64,000 bases of DNA from contig NZ_SLZQ01000003.1 in NCBI RefSeq assembly GCF_004342585.1, forward strand, positions 62,001 to 126,000, read 5' to 3'. Numbering within the stretch: the stretch's first letter is position 1; every line of letters starts with the position of its first letter. The notes beneath the pieces are model-generated. The model was not told the DNA's origin and ran no database searches. It worked only from the letters and a program-made list of their open reading frames with translations. Source of the stretch: Paucimonas lemoignei. Lineage in GTDB: Bacteria > Pseudomonadota > Gammaproteobacteria > Burkholderiales > Burkholderiaceae_D. A program made the translations under genes and the position numbers. Of this stretch, positions 53,304-62,088 are shown piece after piece.

Positions 53304-53713
53304 AATTCTTGTCTCCGGTATTGAACTTATTAGTTGGAATGAACTGCCGACTGCGCTTTCCAGCTCTTCCTTTGCCACCCGCTGGGAGGTGGTTGCTTCT
53401 TATTTTTCTTTCATCCATCAACGCGGGAAACACTTAATTTTTTTGCTGCATTTTGTTTCCCTGTTGCAATAAATATGATCCTCTAATTTTCGGTTAGCAA
53501 TTAATTTCTGCATAAGTTTTGCAAACGATTGTTAATTGCCCTGGATGTTGTTTTCTCTCTGTTTTCAAGGAATTTTGACCTTTCGTAGCACTCCACCATG
53601 AAGTCGGAAAAGTTTGTCAGCTCTCAGCATGAGCAGCCTTTGGCTTGCTATGCTGCATTGGCAAGCACCTTGGCAATTACCCTTTATCGATTTGAATATT
53701 TTTGGAGAATCTT
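53304..53713. promoter_or_regulatory. Divergent intergenic region between depolymerase C and the cupin gene
   Basis: These 410 AT-rich bases hold the start regions of both genes. A separated inverted repeat, GCAATTAA (53497–53504) and TTAATTGC (53532–53539), lies about 200 nt upstream of depolymerase C. TTAGCAA occurs here and also upstream of depolymerase B (near 50807), which may be chance. No consensus promoter was recognised. Confidence 0.4.
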
Positions 53714-54049
53714 ATGGCCCTACCGCACGCGAGTTCCGGCCAATTGATCGATGTCCGTCCGCTAGGAAGCCAGCTGACGTCGGCACCTTCTCGCGCCATC
53801 TTGAAAACCTCAGGCCTGGAATTGATGCACATGGTTTTGCCAGCCGGGAGAACCGTGCCCGAGCACCGCGTGCCGGGGGAATGCACGATCCAGTGTATCG
53901 AAGGAAGCGTGGAGCTGACTTCGCATGGCAACACGCAGTTAATGCGTGCCGGCGACCTGGTGTACTTTGAAGGCGGGGTCGTGCATGCCCTGCATGCTCA
54001 GGAAGATTCTTCCTTGCTGGTCACGATATTGATGAAGCACGAAGCGTAA
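53714..54049 (+). CDS. Small cupin-domain protein
   Basis: The 111-residue single-cupin protein contains LMHMVLPAGRTVPEHRVPGECTIQCIEGSVELTSHGNTQLMRAGDLVYFEGGVVHALHAQEDSSLLVTILM. That covers both cupin motifs, though the metal-ligand set is incomplete (first motif P-E-H-R, second G-x5-G then VHAL). It could sense or bind a small molecule; no function is known. GGAG lies 6 nt before the ATG at 53714. It stands alone, divergent from depolymerase C and convergent with gpsA. Confidence 0.82.
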   Translation: MALPHASSGQLIDVRPLGSQLTSAPSRAILKTSGLELMHMVLPAGRTVPEHRVPGECTIQCIEGSVELTSHGNTQLMRAGDLVYFEGGVVHALHAQEDSSLLVTILMKHEA

Positions 54050-54193
54050 GCGCGACGATCGACATGCTGCTTGCGGCGTTGCGACTCCTTGCCGTATGCC
54101 CGTGCTGTCTTCGTCGCCGCGACTTGGTCTCAGCATGCAGACAAGCGCGCCAAGGAGCGTTGCGCCACGCATGCGGCGCAACCACGGAAAGGC

Positions 54194-55201
54194 TCAGGAA
54201 GCGGAAATCGATTCGTCGCGTGGATGGCGGGCGAGCAGTTGCTCGACCGTGGCGCGAGGAGAATGACCATCGAAAAGAATGCCGGCGACGGCATTGGTGA
54301 TCGGCATCTCAATTTGCAATTGCTGCGCCAGATTGCGCACGGCAGCGGCACAGCGCACACCTTCTGCGACGTGACCAAGCTCCGTGACGATAGTCTCCAG
54401 GGGCTTGCCCTGAGCCAGTCCCAGACCGACTTTACGGTTACGCGACAAATCGCCGGTACAGGTGAGAATGAGGTCGCCGACACCGGCCAGTCCCATGAAG
54501 GTTTCGGCACGGGCGCCAAGGGCGATGCCGAGACGGGTGATCTCCGCCAGGCCGCGCGTAATGAGCGCCGCACGCGCATTCAGCCCCAGGCTCATGCCAT
54601 CGAGGATGCCGGTGGCAATCGCCAGGATATTCTTGACCGCGCCGCCGACCTCGACGCCCACCACGTCATCGCTTGAATAGACACGGATCGCCGGACCATG
54701 CACGGCCGCGACCACCAGTTCGCGGAGAGCCGCATCCTCGGCAGCGATCACCAGCGCACAGGGCAAGCCTTGCGCCACTTCCTGGGCAAAGGAAGGACCG
54801 GACAGCACGCCTGCCGGCAACTGGGTGCCCAGCACTTCTCGCACTACCTGGTGCGGCAGCAGCCCGCTCCCCTCTTCCAGTCCCTTGCACAACCAAACCA
54901 GGTTGGGGATTGCTTTGCCTTGCAATTGCTGCGCCAAAGGCCGCAGCCCGGCCACCGAAGTGGCGGCGATCAGCAAGCCGTCGCCCTGCGCCACATGATC
55001 AAGCGCCAGAGAAAAATCGGCGGTCGCCTTGAGCGCAGCGGGCAAGGGGTGGCCAGGCAGGTAAGCGGTGTTCTCGCGGGATCGGGCAGCTTGCGCCATC
55101 GCGTCTTCGCTACGGCCCCACAACACGACGTCATGACGCTCGGCGAGGGCAATGGCTAACGCCGTCCCCCAAGCGCCGGCGCCCAGTATGGAAATACGCA
55201 T
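54194..55201 (-). CDS. gpsA: Glycerol-3-phosphate dehydrogenase [NAD(P)+]
   Basis: The enzyme reduces dihydroxyacetone phosphate to sn-glycerol-3-phosphate for phospholipid synthesis. The 335-residue protein starts [20 protein letters not shown] (Rossmann G-x-G-x-x-G). It has [39 protein letters not shown], the catalytic [22 protein letters not shown] (Lys in VKN) and [26 protein letters not shown]. An ATG five codons upstream (MAGADM) is also in frame. It follows the SH3 gene by 33 nt and is last in the rhodanese–grxC–secB–SH3–gpsA run. Confidence 0.96.
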   Translation of the reverse strand: MRISILGAGAWGTALAIALAERHDVVLWGRSEDAMAQAARSRENTAYLPGHPLPAALKATADFSLALDHVAQGDGLLIAATSVAGLRPLAQQLQGKAIPNLVWLCKGLEEGSGLLPHQVVREVLGTQLPAGVLSGPSFAQEVAQGLPCALVIAAEDAALRELVVAAVHGPAIRVYSSDDVVGVEVGGAVKNILAIATGILDGMSLGLNARAALITRGLAEITRLGIALGARAETFMGLAGVGDLILTCTGDLSRNRKVGLGLAQGKPLETIVTELGHVAEGVRCAAAVRNLAQQLQIEMPITNAVAGILFDGHSPRATVEQLLARHPRDESISAS

Positions 55202-55234
55202 GTCAGCGCCCGCCATCGAAAAGGGAAAAGCCGT

Positions 55235-55681
55235 TCATTCGCCCCATACCTCGGCAGCCTTGACAAAGCCGCCCTGGCCATCGCGATGGCGCACCTTCAG
55301 CCATCCGCCGGGCAAGGCCTCTACGAATTCCAGTAGCACACCCTTATCGCAATGGAATACCGCCACGCCGGCATCGTCAGCGATCGCCCTCACCTTGGCA
55401 TTGGCTGCCTTGACGACGAGCATGCGCTTGGATTGCAGCTGGCTCGATTCGATCCAGGCCAAGTCGCCGCTGGCATCGCGCACCTTGGTCCACTCGCCAT
55501 AAGTCAGCACGATCTCGACCGGCATGCCGCGCGGGGCGACAAACATCTTGCGCCCCTTTTGCGAAGGCGCGTCGTACAGGATGGCCGGCGCTGCGCCGAC
55601 CGATTTGAATTCGAGCGCCTGTGCGCCGGCAGTTGCCGCCAACAGGGCCGCCGCGCCAAGCATGTAGCGCAGGATTCTCAT
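55235..55681 (-). CDS. Periplasmic SH3-domain protein
   Basis: The 148-residue precursor has a signal peptide (MRILRYMLGAAALLAATAGAQA). A bacterial SH3-like pair of repeats follows: LEFKSVGAAPAILYDAPSQKGRKMFVAPRGMPVEIVLTYGEWTKVRDASGDLAWIESSQL and MLVVKAANAKVRAIADDAGVAVFHCDKGVLLEFVEALPGGWLKVRHRDGQGGFVKAAEVWG. Such domains often bind peptidoglycan or act as protein adaptors in the envelope. It is encoded between secB and gpsA. The function is not established. Confidence 0.85.
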   Translation of the reverse strand: MRILRYMLGAAALLAATAGAQALEFKSVGAAPAILYDAPSQKGRKMFVAPRGMPVEIVLTYGEWTKVRDASGDLAWIESSQLQSKRMLVVKAANAKVRAIADDAGVAVFHCDKGVLLEFVEALPGGWLKVRHRDGQGGFVKAAEVWGE

Positions 55682-55750
55682 GAAACTCCTCCCACAAAGA
55701 TGCCGGCAGGCTGCCCGCCTGTTCCGGCACCTGCCGCAGACAATCTCGAC

Positions 55751-56257
55751 TTAGTGTTTGGCAGCGGTACCGTCAGGCATGACCAGGCCCGAGCCGCCAG
55801 CGTTTTGCTGCTCTTGCTGTTGTGCCAGCGCTTGCAGGCGCTGCTGGTAAAACGCTTCGAAATTGATTTCGGCCAGATGCACCGGCGGGAAGCCCGCGCG
55901 GGTGATCACGTCGGCGATATTGGCGCGCAGGTAGGGATACACGATGTTTGGGCAACCGATGCCCAGCAGCGGGTCGAGCTGTTCGGCCGGAATATTGCGC
56001 GCCTCGAAAATGCCGGCTTGCTTGCCTTCGACGAGGAAGGCCACCTTGTCCTTGACCTTGGCAGTCACGGTGATGGTCACGGTCGACTCGAAAATCCCTT
56101 CAGCCAGCGGCTCGGCGCCGACATCCACGGACACTTCGATGGCCGGGGCATCCTGCTCCAGGAAGATTGCCGGGGAATTAGGCTGCTCGAGCGACAGGTC
56201 TTTCAGGTAGACGCGCTGGATCTGGAAAACGGGTTGCAGGTTTTGTTCTTCGGACAT
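55751..56257 (-). CDS. secB: Protein-export chaperone SecB
   Basis: The tetrameric cytosolic chaperone keeps preproteins unfolded and hands them to SecA. The 168-residue protein contains [90 protein letters not shown], the full family signature. It would serve, among others, the Sec-dependent precursors encoded in this window. Its neighbours grxC and rhodanese form a conserved proteobacterial run. Confidence 0.96.
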   Translation of the reverse strand: MSEEQNLQPVFQIQRVYLKDLSLEQPNSPAIFLEQDAPAIEVSVDVGAEPLAEGIFESTVTITVTAKVKDKVAFLVEGKQAGIFEARNIPAEQLDPLLGIGCPNIVYPYLRANIADVITRAGFPPVHLAEINFEAFYQQRLQALAQQQEQQNAGGSGLVMPDGTAAKH

Positions 56258-56338
56258 GGGATGCCTTTGTAAAAGTAAAAGTGGAAGATGCCAGGCATCC
56301 TCCGCTTAAGGGTGAATCAATTATTTCCTGGTATGCCT

Positions 56339-56602
56339 TCAGGCGCCGCGCAGCAATTCATCCAGCTTGCCTTGCCGGTCCAGCGCCGAGAGGTCGTCGA
56401 AGCCGCCGACATGCGTATCGCCGATGTAGATTTGCGGCACCGTGCGGCGGCCGGTCTTTTCCATCATCGTCGCGCGCTGCTGCGGATCGAGATCAACGCG
56501 GATCTTCTCAATGTCGTCGACGCCCTTGGCCTTCAAGAGGCGCTCGGCCATCACGCAATACGGACACACTCCAGTGCTATACATTACGACGCGCGAACTC
56601 AT
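56339..56602 (-). CDS. grxC: Glutaredoxin 3
   Basis: The 87-residue thioredoxin-fold protein reduces disulfides with glutathione. It starts MSSRVVMYSTGVCPYCVMAERLLKAKGV with the C-P-Y-C active site, followed by RRTVPQIYIGDTHVGGFDDLSALDRQGKL (cis-Pro and glutathione-binding GG-D-D). GGAG lies 7 nt before the ATG at 56602; a longer in-frame opening starts upstream but lacks support. Confidence 0.95.
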   Translation of the reverse strand: MSSRVVMYSTGVCPYCVMAERLLKAKGVDDIEKIRVDLDPQQRATMMEKTGRRTVPQIYIGDTHVGGFDDLSALDRQGKLDELLRGA

Positions 56603-56636
56603 ATGCACTCCAATCCTAACTTGGGCTTGTTTAGCC

Positions 56637-57038
56637 TTATTTGGCAACCGGCAGCCCCTGGCCCTGCCATGCGGTCAGGCCGCCAGTCAAACTATACACA
56701 TCCTTGAAGCCTGCCTTGTCGAGCTGGGCGCTGGCCTTGGCCGACATCACGCCGGACTGGCACACGACGATGATCGTCTTGGCGCGGGATTTTTCCAGCT
56801 CGCCCACACGCTTGGGCAAATCTTGCAAGGGAATATTGAGGGCGCCGCGAATGTGGCCGTTGGCAAAATCCTCGGCACTGCGGACGTCCAGCACCACGGT
56901 CTTGCCCTGGTTGATTCTTTGCGTGGCCTCGAGCAGCGTGACTTTGCGGCCACGGGTTTGCAGGTGAGGCCAGAGAAGCGCACCGCCGGAAACCAGCAGA
57001 ACGGCGAACAACCAGATGTTATCGATGATGAATTTCAC
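56637..57038 (-). CDS. Membrane-anchored rhodanese-like protein
   Basis: The protein has an N-terminal membrane helix (KFIIDNIWLFAVLLVSGGALLW) and a rhodanese domain (ATQRINQGKTVVLDVRSAEDFANGHIRGALNIPLQDLP, active-site loop VVCQSGVMSAKA with the catalytic Cys). This is the YibN-type gene upstream of grxC–secB in many proteobacteria. Sulfur-transfer specificity is unknown. The start is uncertain: the GTG at 57038 gives 133 residues, a TTG at 57053 adds five, and neither has a clear RBS. Confidence 0.88.
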   Translation of the reverse strand: MKFIIDNIWLFAVLLVSGGALLWPHLQTRGRKVTLLEATQRINQGKTVVLDVRSAEDFANGHIRGALNIPLQDLPKRVGELEKSRAKTIIVVCQSGVMSAKASAQLDKAGFKDVYSLTGGLTAWQGQGLPVAK

Positions 57039-57173
57039 GGTAATCGAGGGCAAGAATGGTGTTAAGTAATCCCGCCATTATAAAATAGAAGCAGGAAAGC
57101 CACTGGAAATTAGCTTTTTCGTGGCAGGCTTGCTCCACCCGACCCTTTTCTTTTTTTATTTCGATCAAAAACC

Positions 57174-57920
57174 ATGTACAAAATCGTATTCATGCGCCAC
57201 GGCGAATCCACCTGGAATCTGGAAAACCGTTTTACCGGCTGGACCGATGTCGACTTGACTGAAAAAGGCATCAATGAAGCGCGCCAGGCCGGCAAGCTGC
57301 TGCGCGAAGCCGGCTTTTCCTTCGATCTCGCGTACACCTCCGTGCTGAAGCGCGCTATCCGCACCCTGTGGCTGGCGCTGGATGAAATGGATCGTATGTG
57401 GATCCCGATCAAAAACAGCTGGCGCCTGAACGAACGCCACTACGGCGCCCTGCAAGGCTTGAACAAGGCGGAGACCGCCGCCAAGTTCGGCGATGAACAG
57501 GTTCTGGTATGGCGCCGCAGCTATGACGTGCCGCCCAATCCGCTGGATCCGAACGACGACCGTACTTCCTACAACGATCCGCGCTATGCCGACCTGAAGC
57601 GCGAGGAAATTCCGCTGACCGAGTGCCTGAAAGATACCGTGGCACGCGTCATCCCTTACTGGAACGAGGAGATCGCACCGGCCATCCGATCCGGCAAGAG
57701 CATCGTGGTCTCGGCGCACGGCAATAGCTTGCGTGCCCTGATCAAGTACCTCGACAAGATGAGCGATGAAGATATCGTCAAGCTCAACATCCCGAATGGC
57801 CAGCCGCTGGTGTACGAACTCGACGCCGACCTGCAGCCGATCCGCCACTACTACCTGGGCGACGCCGACGCCATCGAAGCCGCGTTGAAAGCTGTGGCCA
57901 GCCAGGGCAAGGCGAAGTAA
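57174..57920 (+). CDS. gpmA: 2,3-bisphosphoglycerate-dependent phosphoglycerate mutase
   Basis: The glycolytic enzyme interconverts 3- and 2-phosphoglycerate. The 248-residue protein starts [32 protein letters not shown] with the phospho-acceptor His in RHGES. It continues with [21 protein letters not shown], the long [10 protein letters not shown] loop typical of the dPGM family, and [19 protein letters not shown] with the second catalytic His. It is divergent from the rhodanese–gpsA run and directly upstream of envC. Confidence 0.97.
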   Translation: MYKIVFMRHGESTWNLENRFTGWTDVDLTEKGINEARQAGKLLREAGFSFDLAYTSVLKRAIRTLWLALDEMDRMWIPIKNSWRLNERHYGALQGLNKAETAAKFGDEQVLVWRRSYDVPPNPLDPNDDRTSYNDPRYADLKREEIPLTECLKDTVARVIPYWNEEIAPAIRSGKSIVVSAHGNSLRALIKYLDKMSDEDIVKLNIPNGQPLVYELDADLQPIRHYYLGDADAIEAALKAVASQGKAK

Positions 57921-57928
57921 GAAGACAA

Positions 57929-59413
57929 TTGTTCCGCTTTTTTCTGCATCAGGTAAAAGGCCGCCGTCTTCTGACGGCGGCCTGCCCGCTTGTCGCGTCG
58001 ACGAAGCGAGGCTGGCCGCTATCGACCGCCGCACCGGGCTTGCTGGGTCTGGCGCTGGGCGTGGCGCTATGCCTCAGCGCGCTTCCCGCGCATGCCAGCA
58101 AGCTGACCGAACGCGCCAAGCAAAAACAGGAAGCCGAAAGCGAGCGCGCCGGCCTGCAGAAAAAGCTGGATGATCTCAAGCGCGACATTCAGCAGACCGA
58201 AGGCGCGAAGGAACATGCCGCCGACAGCCTGGCGCAATCCGAGCGTGCCATTTCGGAAGCCAACCGCGCCTTGCATGACCTCGCTAGTGAACAACAGCAA
58301 ACCCGGCAAAAGCTGACTGAACTGGATAAGCAACAGGCGAAACTGGCCCAGACCGTGCATGCGCAGCAAAAGCAGCTCGCCAAGCTGCTGCAGCAGCAGT
58401 ACGTATCGGGCAACGAGGACCACTGGAAGCTGCTGCTCTCGGGCGACAATCCCAACCGCATCAACCGCGAACTGCGCTACCTGGGTTACGTGTCGCAGGC
58501 GCAGGCCAAGTTGCTCGAGTCGCTGCAATCCAATCTGCGCGAGATCGAGGCCAACAAGGCACAGGCGCAGAATGCCAAGGATGAGCTGGATGAAATCGCC
58601 CAGGAAGCAGCCCAGCAAAAACAGGTGCTGGAGCAGGAAAAGGCCAAGCGCGCCACGATACTGGCCCAACTCTCGAACAAGTTGACCGCGCAACGCAAGC
58701 AAGCCGACAGCATCCAGCGCAACGAGCAGCGGCTGGGCAGCCTGGTTAATCGCCTGTCACAATTGATCGAAGAACAGCAGAAAGCGGAAGCCGAGGCGCG
58801 CAAGCGCCGCGAGGAAGAAGCCGAGCGCAGGCGCCTGGCTCAGCGCGAAGCGGAAAAACGCGCGGCGCAGCAGGCAAAAAATGCCGCGAAAGGCGGCAAG
58901 TCGCCTGAGAAAAATCATAATCCGGATGCCATCGACGACGATGAGCCGCCGACAAAATCTTATGGCCGTAATGAACTCACGCCGCAAGCTCCTGTCCAAG
59001 GTGGCGGCAATGGCCGGGCATTTGCTTCCTTGCGTGGTCAGTTGCGCTTGCCGGTACGCGGGGAACTGCTGGCGAAGTACGGCAGCAAGCGCAACGACGG
59101 CCCAGCCTGGAAAGGCTTGTTTATCGGCGCTCCCGAAGGCGCCGAAGTCAGGGCAATCGCGCCCGGACGCGTGGTATTCGCCGACTGGCTGCGAGGTTTT
59201 GGCAATTTGATCATTGTCGATCACGGCAATCAATACCTCAGCATTTATGGCTACAATCAGGCAATATTGAAGCGCAGTGGCGACGCTGTCGGCATGGGCG
59301 AGATCATTGCCAATGCCGGTAATAGCGGCGGCCTCGAACAATCGGGTTTATACTTTGAATTGCGGCATCAAGGCCGCGCTTTTGATCCCCTTGACTGGAT
59401 TTCTCTTAGGTGA
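57929..59413 (+). CDS. envC: Murein hydrolase activator EnvC (degenerate LytM/M23 domain)
   Basis: EnvC activates the division amidases in the periplasm rather than cutting murein itself. The 494-residue frame begins at a TTG with a long lead, then a signal sequence (LLGLALGVALCLSALPAHA). A long coiled coil (about 55–310) is rich in Gln, Lys and Glu. The C-terminal LytM domain is RGQLRLPVRGELLAKYGSKRNDG … KGLFIGAPEGAEVRAIAPGRVVFADWLRGFGNLIIVDHGNQYLSIYGYNQAIL … SGLYFELRHQG. Zinc ligands of active LytM enzymes are lost (KGLFIGA, LYFELR), as in E. coli EnvC. The start is uncertain because a perfect hairpin covers codons 11–18. Confidence 0.9.
   Translation: MFRFFLHQVKGRRLLTAACPLVASTKRGWPLSTAAPGLLGLALGVALCLSALPAHASKLTERAKQKQEAESERAGLQKKLDDLKRDIQQTEGAKEHAADSLAQSERAISEANRALHDLASEQQQTRQKLTELDKQQAKLAQTVHAQQKQLAKLLQQQYVSGNEDHWKLLLSGDNPNRINRELRYLGYVSQAQAKLLESLQSNLREIEANKAQAQNAKDELDEIAQEAAQQKQVLEQEKAKRATILAQLSNKLTAQRKQADSIQRNEQRLGSLVNRLSQLIEEQQKAEAEARKRREEEAERRRLAQREAEKRAAQQAKNAAKGGKSPEKNHNPDAIDDDEPPTKSYGRNELTPQAPVQGGGNGRAFASLRGQLRLPVRGELLAKYGSKRNDGPAWKGLFIGAPEGAEVRAIAPGRVVFADWLRGFGNLIIVDHGNQYLSIYGYNQAILKRSGDAVGMGEIIANAGNSGGLEQSGLYFELRHQGRAFDPLDWISLR
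57959..57982 (+). other. Perfect 10-bp hairpin inside the 5' end of the envC frame
   Basis: GGCCGCCGTC (57959–57968) pairs with GACGGCGGCC (57973–57982) around TTCT. It lies 39 nt after the gpmA stop and looks like a terminator stem, but no T-run follows. It may attenuate read-through from gpmA into envC, stabilise the gpmA mRNA, or mean that envC starts further downstream. Confidence 0.7.
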
Positions 59414-59416
59414 AAA

Positions 59417-60895
59417 ATGGGCAGTAAACTGAAGAATTTCGGCCTGATCGGCCTTGGCATCCTGGCGGGTGTCGCCGGCTCGCTCCAATTCGAGGCAATG
59501 GCGCAAAAAAATGCCGCGTCACCGCTGCCGCTGGAGGAATTACGTACCTTGGCCGATGTCTTCGGCCTGATCAAGACCGATTATGTCGAGCCTGTCGAGG
59601 ATAAAAAACTCCTGACCGAGGCGATTTCCGGCATGGTGGCATCGCTCGATCCGCACTCGGCCTATCTGGACAAAAAGGCCTTCAAGGAGCTGCGCGAAGG
59701 CACCCAGGGCAAGTTTGTCGGCCTCGGCATCGAAGTCGGCATGGAAGACGGCTACGTCAAGGTGATTTCGCCGATCGAGGATTCCCCGGCATTCAAGGCC
59801 GGCCTGAAAGCCGGCGACCTGATCACGCGTCTGGATACCACCCCGGTCAAGGGCATGACCCTGGACGAGGCGGTCAAGCGCATGCGCGGCGAGCCCAATA
59901 CCAAGATCACGCTGACCATCGCCCGCAAGGATGAGGACAAGCCGATCATCGTCACCATCACGCGCCAGGAAATCCGCGTCCAGAGCGTCAAGTCCAAGAT
60001 TGTCGAACCCGGCTATGCCTGGCTGCGCGTGTCGCAATTCCAGGAACCCACCGTGGATGACATGGTGAAGAAGATCAACGCCATCTATGCCGAAGATCCG
60101 AAGCTGAAAGGTCTGGTGCTCGACCTGCGCAATGATCCGGGCGGCTTGCTGCCGGGCGCGATCGGCGTGTCCGCCGCCTTCCTGCCGAAGGACGTGGCGG
60201 TCGTCTCGACCAATGGCCAGTTGCCGGATTCGAAGGCGACGTTCTACGCACGCCGCGAATTCTATGCTTCGCGCACCCTGAGCGATCCGCTGGCCAAGCT
60301 GCCGGAAGCGGTCAAGAAAGTGCCGATGGTCGTGCTGGTTAATGCCGGTTCGGCTTCGGCTTCGGAAATCGTCGCCGGCGCGCTGCAGGATTACAAGCGC
60401 GCCACCATCATGGGCACGCAAACTTTCGGCAAGGGGTCGGTGCAAACCATCCGCCAGCTGACTTCCGATACTGCGGTCAAATTGACTACCGCGCGTTATT
60501 ACACGCCGACCGGGCGCTCGATCCAGGCCAAGGGCATTGTCCCCGACCTGATGGTGGATGAATATGCCGATGGCGATGTCTTGAGCGGCTTGCGCCTGCA
60601 CGAAGCGGATCTGCAAAAGCATCTGCGTAACGACAAGGATAAGGAAGTCCCGGCCAGCACCAAGAACGTGATCGATGAACTGGAAGAGGAACAGCGCCTG
60701 GCGGCCCTTGCCAAGAAGCGCAAGATGCTGGAATTCGGCAGCAAGGAAGACTTCCAGCTGGTTCAGGCCATCAATCATCTGAAGGGCATGCCGGTGCAAC
60801 TGTCGAAGAACAAGGTCGTAGAAAGCAAAAAAGAAAACACGATCAACGAAAACAAGGATGAAAAGAAAGATGAAAAAAATGACGAGAAGAAATAA
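59417..60895 (+). CDS. ctpA: S41 family C-terminal processing peptidase
   Basis: The 492-residue periplasmic serine protease has an N-terminal signal or anchor (LIGLGILAGVAGSLQFEAMA). A PDZ domain (FVGLGIEVGMEDGYVKVISPIEDSPAFKAGLKAGDLITRLDT) follows. The S41 catalytic core has YAWLRVSQFQEPTVDDMVK, LKGLVLDLRNDPGGLLPGAIGVSAAF, the nucleophile Ser in NAGSASASEIVAGALQDYKRA and the Lys base in GTQTFGKGSVQT. The C-terminus ends in a Lys/Asp/Glu-rich tail. It starts 3 nt after envC with AGGTGA as RBS. A strong terminator follows. Confidence 0.95.
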   Translation: MGSKLKNFGLIGLGILAGVAGSLQFEAMAQKNAASPLPLEELRTLADVFGLIKTDYVEPVEDKKLLTEAISGMVASLDPHSAYLDKKAFKELREGTQGKFVGLGIEVGMEDGYVKVISPIEDSPAFKAGLKAGDLITRLDTTPVKGMTLDEAVKRMRGEPNTKITLTIARKDEDKPIIVTITRQEIRVQSVKSKIVEPGYAWLRVSQFQEPTVDDMVKKINAIYAEDPKLKGLVLDLRNDPGGLLPGAIGVSAAFLPKDVAVVSTNGQLPDSKATFYARREFYASRTLSDPLAKLPEAVKKVPMVVLVNAGSASASEIVAGALQDYKRATIMGTQTFGKGSVQTIRQLTSDTAVKLTTARYYTPTGRSIQAKGIVPDLMVDEYADGDVLSGLRLHEADLQKHLRNDKDKEVPASTKNVIDELEEEQRLAALAKKRKMLEFGSKEDFQLVQAINHLKGMPVQLSKNKVVESKKENTINENKDEKKDEKNDEKK

Positions 60896-60914
60896 TCGTC
60901 ATTGATCGAAAGAG

Positions 60915-60945
60915 AAAAGGCCGCAGCGATGCGGCCTTTTGTTTT
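60915..60945 (+). terminator. Rho-independent terminator of the envC–ctpA transcript
   Basis: An 11-bp stem, AAAAGGCCGCA (60915–60925) with TGCGGCCTTTT (60930–60940), has a GCGA loop, then GTTTT. It lies 19 nt past the ctpA stop. Confidence 0.9.
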
Positions 60946-61049
60946 ATGTCGCTGGCTTGTGCGCCAGCACAGGTCCATAGCCTGCTTATGCTATGTTATC
61001 AGCACGCGCTTAGCCCCCTCGGAGTTCCACTTCACGACTGAGGACTTCC

Positions 61050-61889
61050 ATGCCTCGCATCCGCATCATCACGCTGACTGTCATTGCAATGGTGGCATTT
61101 GCGGGCAACTCCTTACTCTGCCGGGCCGCGCTTCGCCACACCAGCATCGACTCGGCAAGCTTTACGATCGTCAGAATCGTTGCCGGCGCCGCGGTTCTCT
61201 GGCTGGCCGCTCGCCTGCATTCCTCATCCCTTGCCGGCAAAGGCAACTGGCTTTCCGCCCTTGCGCTGTTTGCCTACGCAGCATGCTTTTCATTTGCCTA
61301 CGTCAGCCTGCCAGCGGCAACCGGCGCGCTGTTGCTGTTCGGCGCTGTGCAGGCGACCATGATCGGCCACGGCTTGTGGAAGGGAGAACGCTTAGGCTTG
61401 CTGCAAGGGATAGGCATGGCCCTTGCCCTTGGCGGATTAATCCTGCTCTTGCTGCCCGGCCTTTCAGCGCCGCCGCTGGCAAGCTCGCTCCTGATGCTGG
61501 GCGCGGGCATCGCCTGGGGCATTTACTCGCTGCGCGGCAAAGGGGCCGGCGACCCGACTAGGGTCACGGCGGGGAATTTCCTGCGCGCCGTGCCGTTTGC
61601 GGCGACGCTGAGTCTCTTCATGCTTAACGATACCAATCTCGACGAAACCGGGCTCTGGTACGCGGCTGCTTCCGGCGCGCTGGCGTCAGGCGCGGGCTAC
61701 GCCATCTGGTACGCCGCCCTGCCCGCGCTGCGGGCCACGACGGCGGCGATCGTCCAGCTCAGCGTGCCGGTCATTGCCGCCCTGGGTGGCATCATGTTTT
61801 TGAATGAGTCGATGACGCTGCGCCTGGTCATCGCATCGGCCGCGGTGCTTGGCGGGATCGCTCTATTTCTTTCTCGCAGAAGGCTGTAA
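61050..61889 (+). CDS. EamA/DMT family transporter
   Basis: The 279-residue protein has ten predicted membrane helices in two EamA repeats (VIAMVAFAGNSLLCRAALRH … FAYVSLPAATGALLLFGAVQATMI; LMLGAGIAWGIYSLRG … ATTAAIVQLSVPVIAALGGIMFLNESM). Family members export metabolites or drugs; the substrate is not predictable. It is followed at once by a truncated acetyltransferase remnant, which suggests local rearrangement here. Confidence 0.88.
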   Translation: MPRIRIITLTVIAMVAFAGNSLLCRAALRHTSIDSASFTIVRIVAGAAVLWLAARLHSSSLAGKGNWLSALALFAYAACFSFAYVSLPAATGALLLFGAVQATMIGHGLWKGERLGLLQGIGMALALGGLILLLLPGLSAPPLASSLLMLGAGIAWGIYSLRGKGAGDPTRVTAGNFLRAVPFAATLSLFMLNDTNLDETGLWYAAASGALASGAGYAIWYAALPALRATTAAIVQLSVPVIAALGGIMFLNESMTLRLVIASAAVLGGIALFLSRRRL

Positions 61890-61892
61890 TAC

Positions 61893-62003
61893 GTAACCAA
61901 GGTCAGCATCAGCGATCACGTGCTGTTCGGCCCGGGCGTCACCATTGGCGGTGAAACAGTTATCGGCGCCGGCAGCGTCGTCGTGCGCGGCATCCCGGCT
62001 TGA
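61893..62003 (+). pseudogene. Remnant of a left-handed beta-helix (hexapeptide) O-acetyltransferase gene
   Basis: Translated in the frame after the transporter stop, this stretch reads TKVSISDHVLFGPGVTIGG then ETVIGAGSVVVRGIPA and a stop. Those are the start and end of the catalytic region of maltose/galactoside O-acetyltransferases. The usual intervening segment with the active-site His and the earlier N-terminal part are absent. No start codon with an RBS is present. It looks like a decayed fragment with an internal deletion. Confidence 0.7.
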
Positions 62004-62088
62004 GCGCACTATAGCGGAGACAGCGGGCAAACCCGCAAGCACGTGGATTATGCGACACTATCGGTCTGTATCAGTCCGCACCCATGCA

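Noticed and set aside
53304-53713. Shared operator TTAGCAA upstream of depolymerases B and C
   Set aside because: A 7-nt match in AT-rich sequence is expected by chance, and it is not found upstream of depolymerase A.
59417-60895. Lys/Glu/Asp-rich tail of CtpA as a frameshift product
   Set aside because: The frame runs cleanly to a stop just before a good terminator. Charged tails occur in this family.
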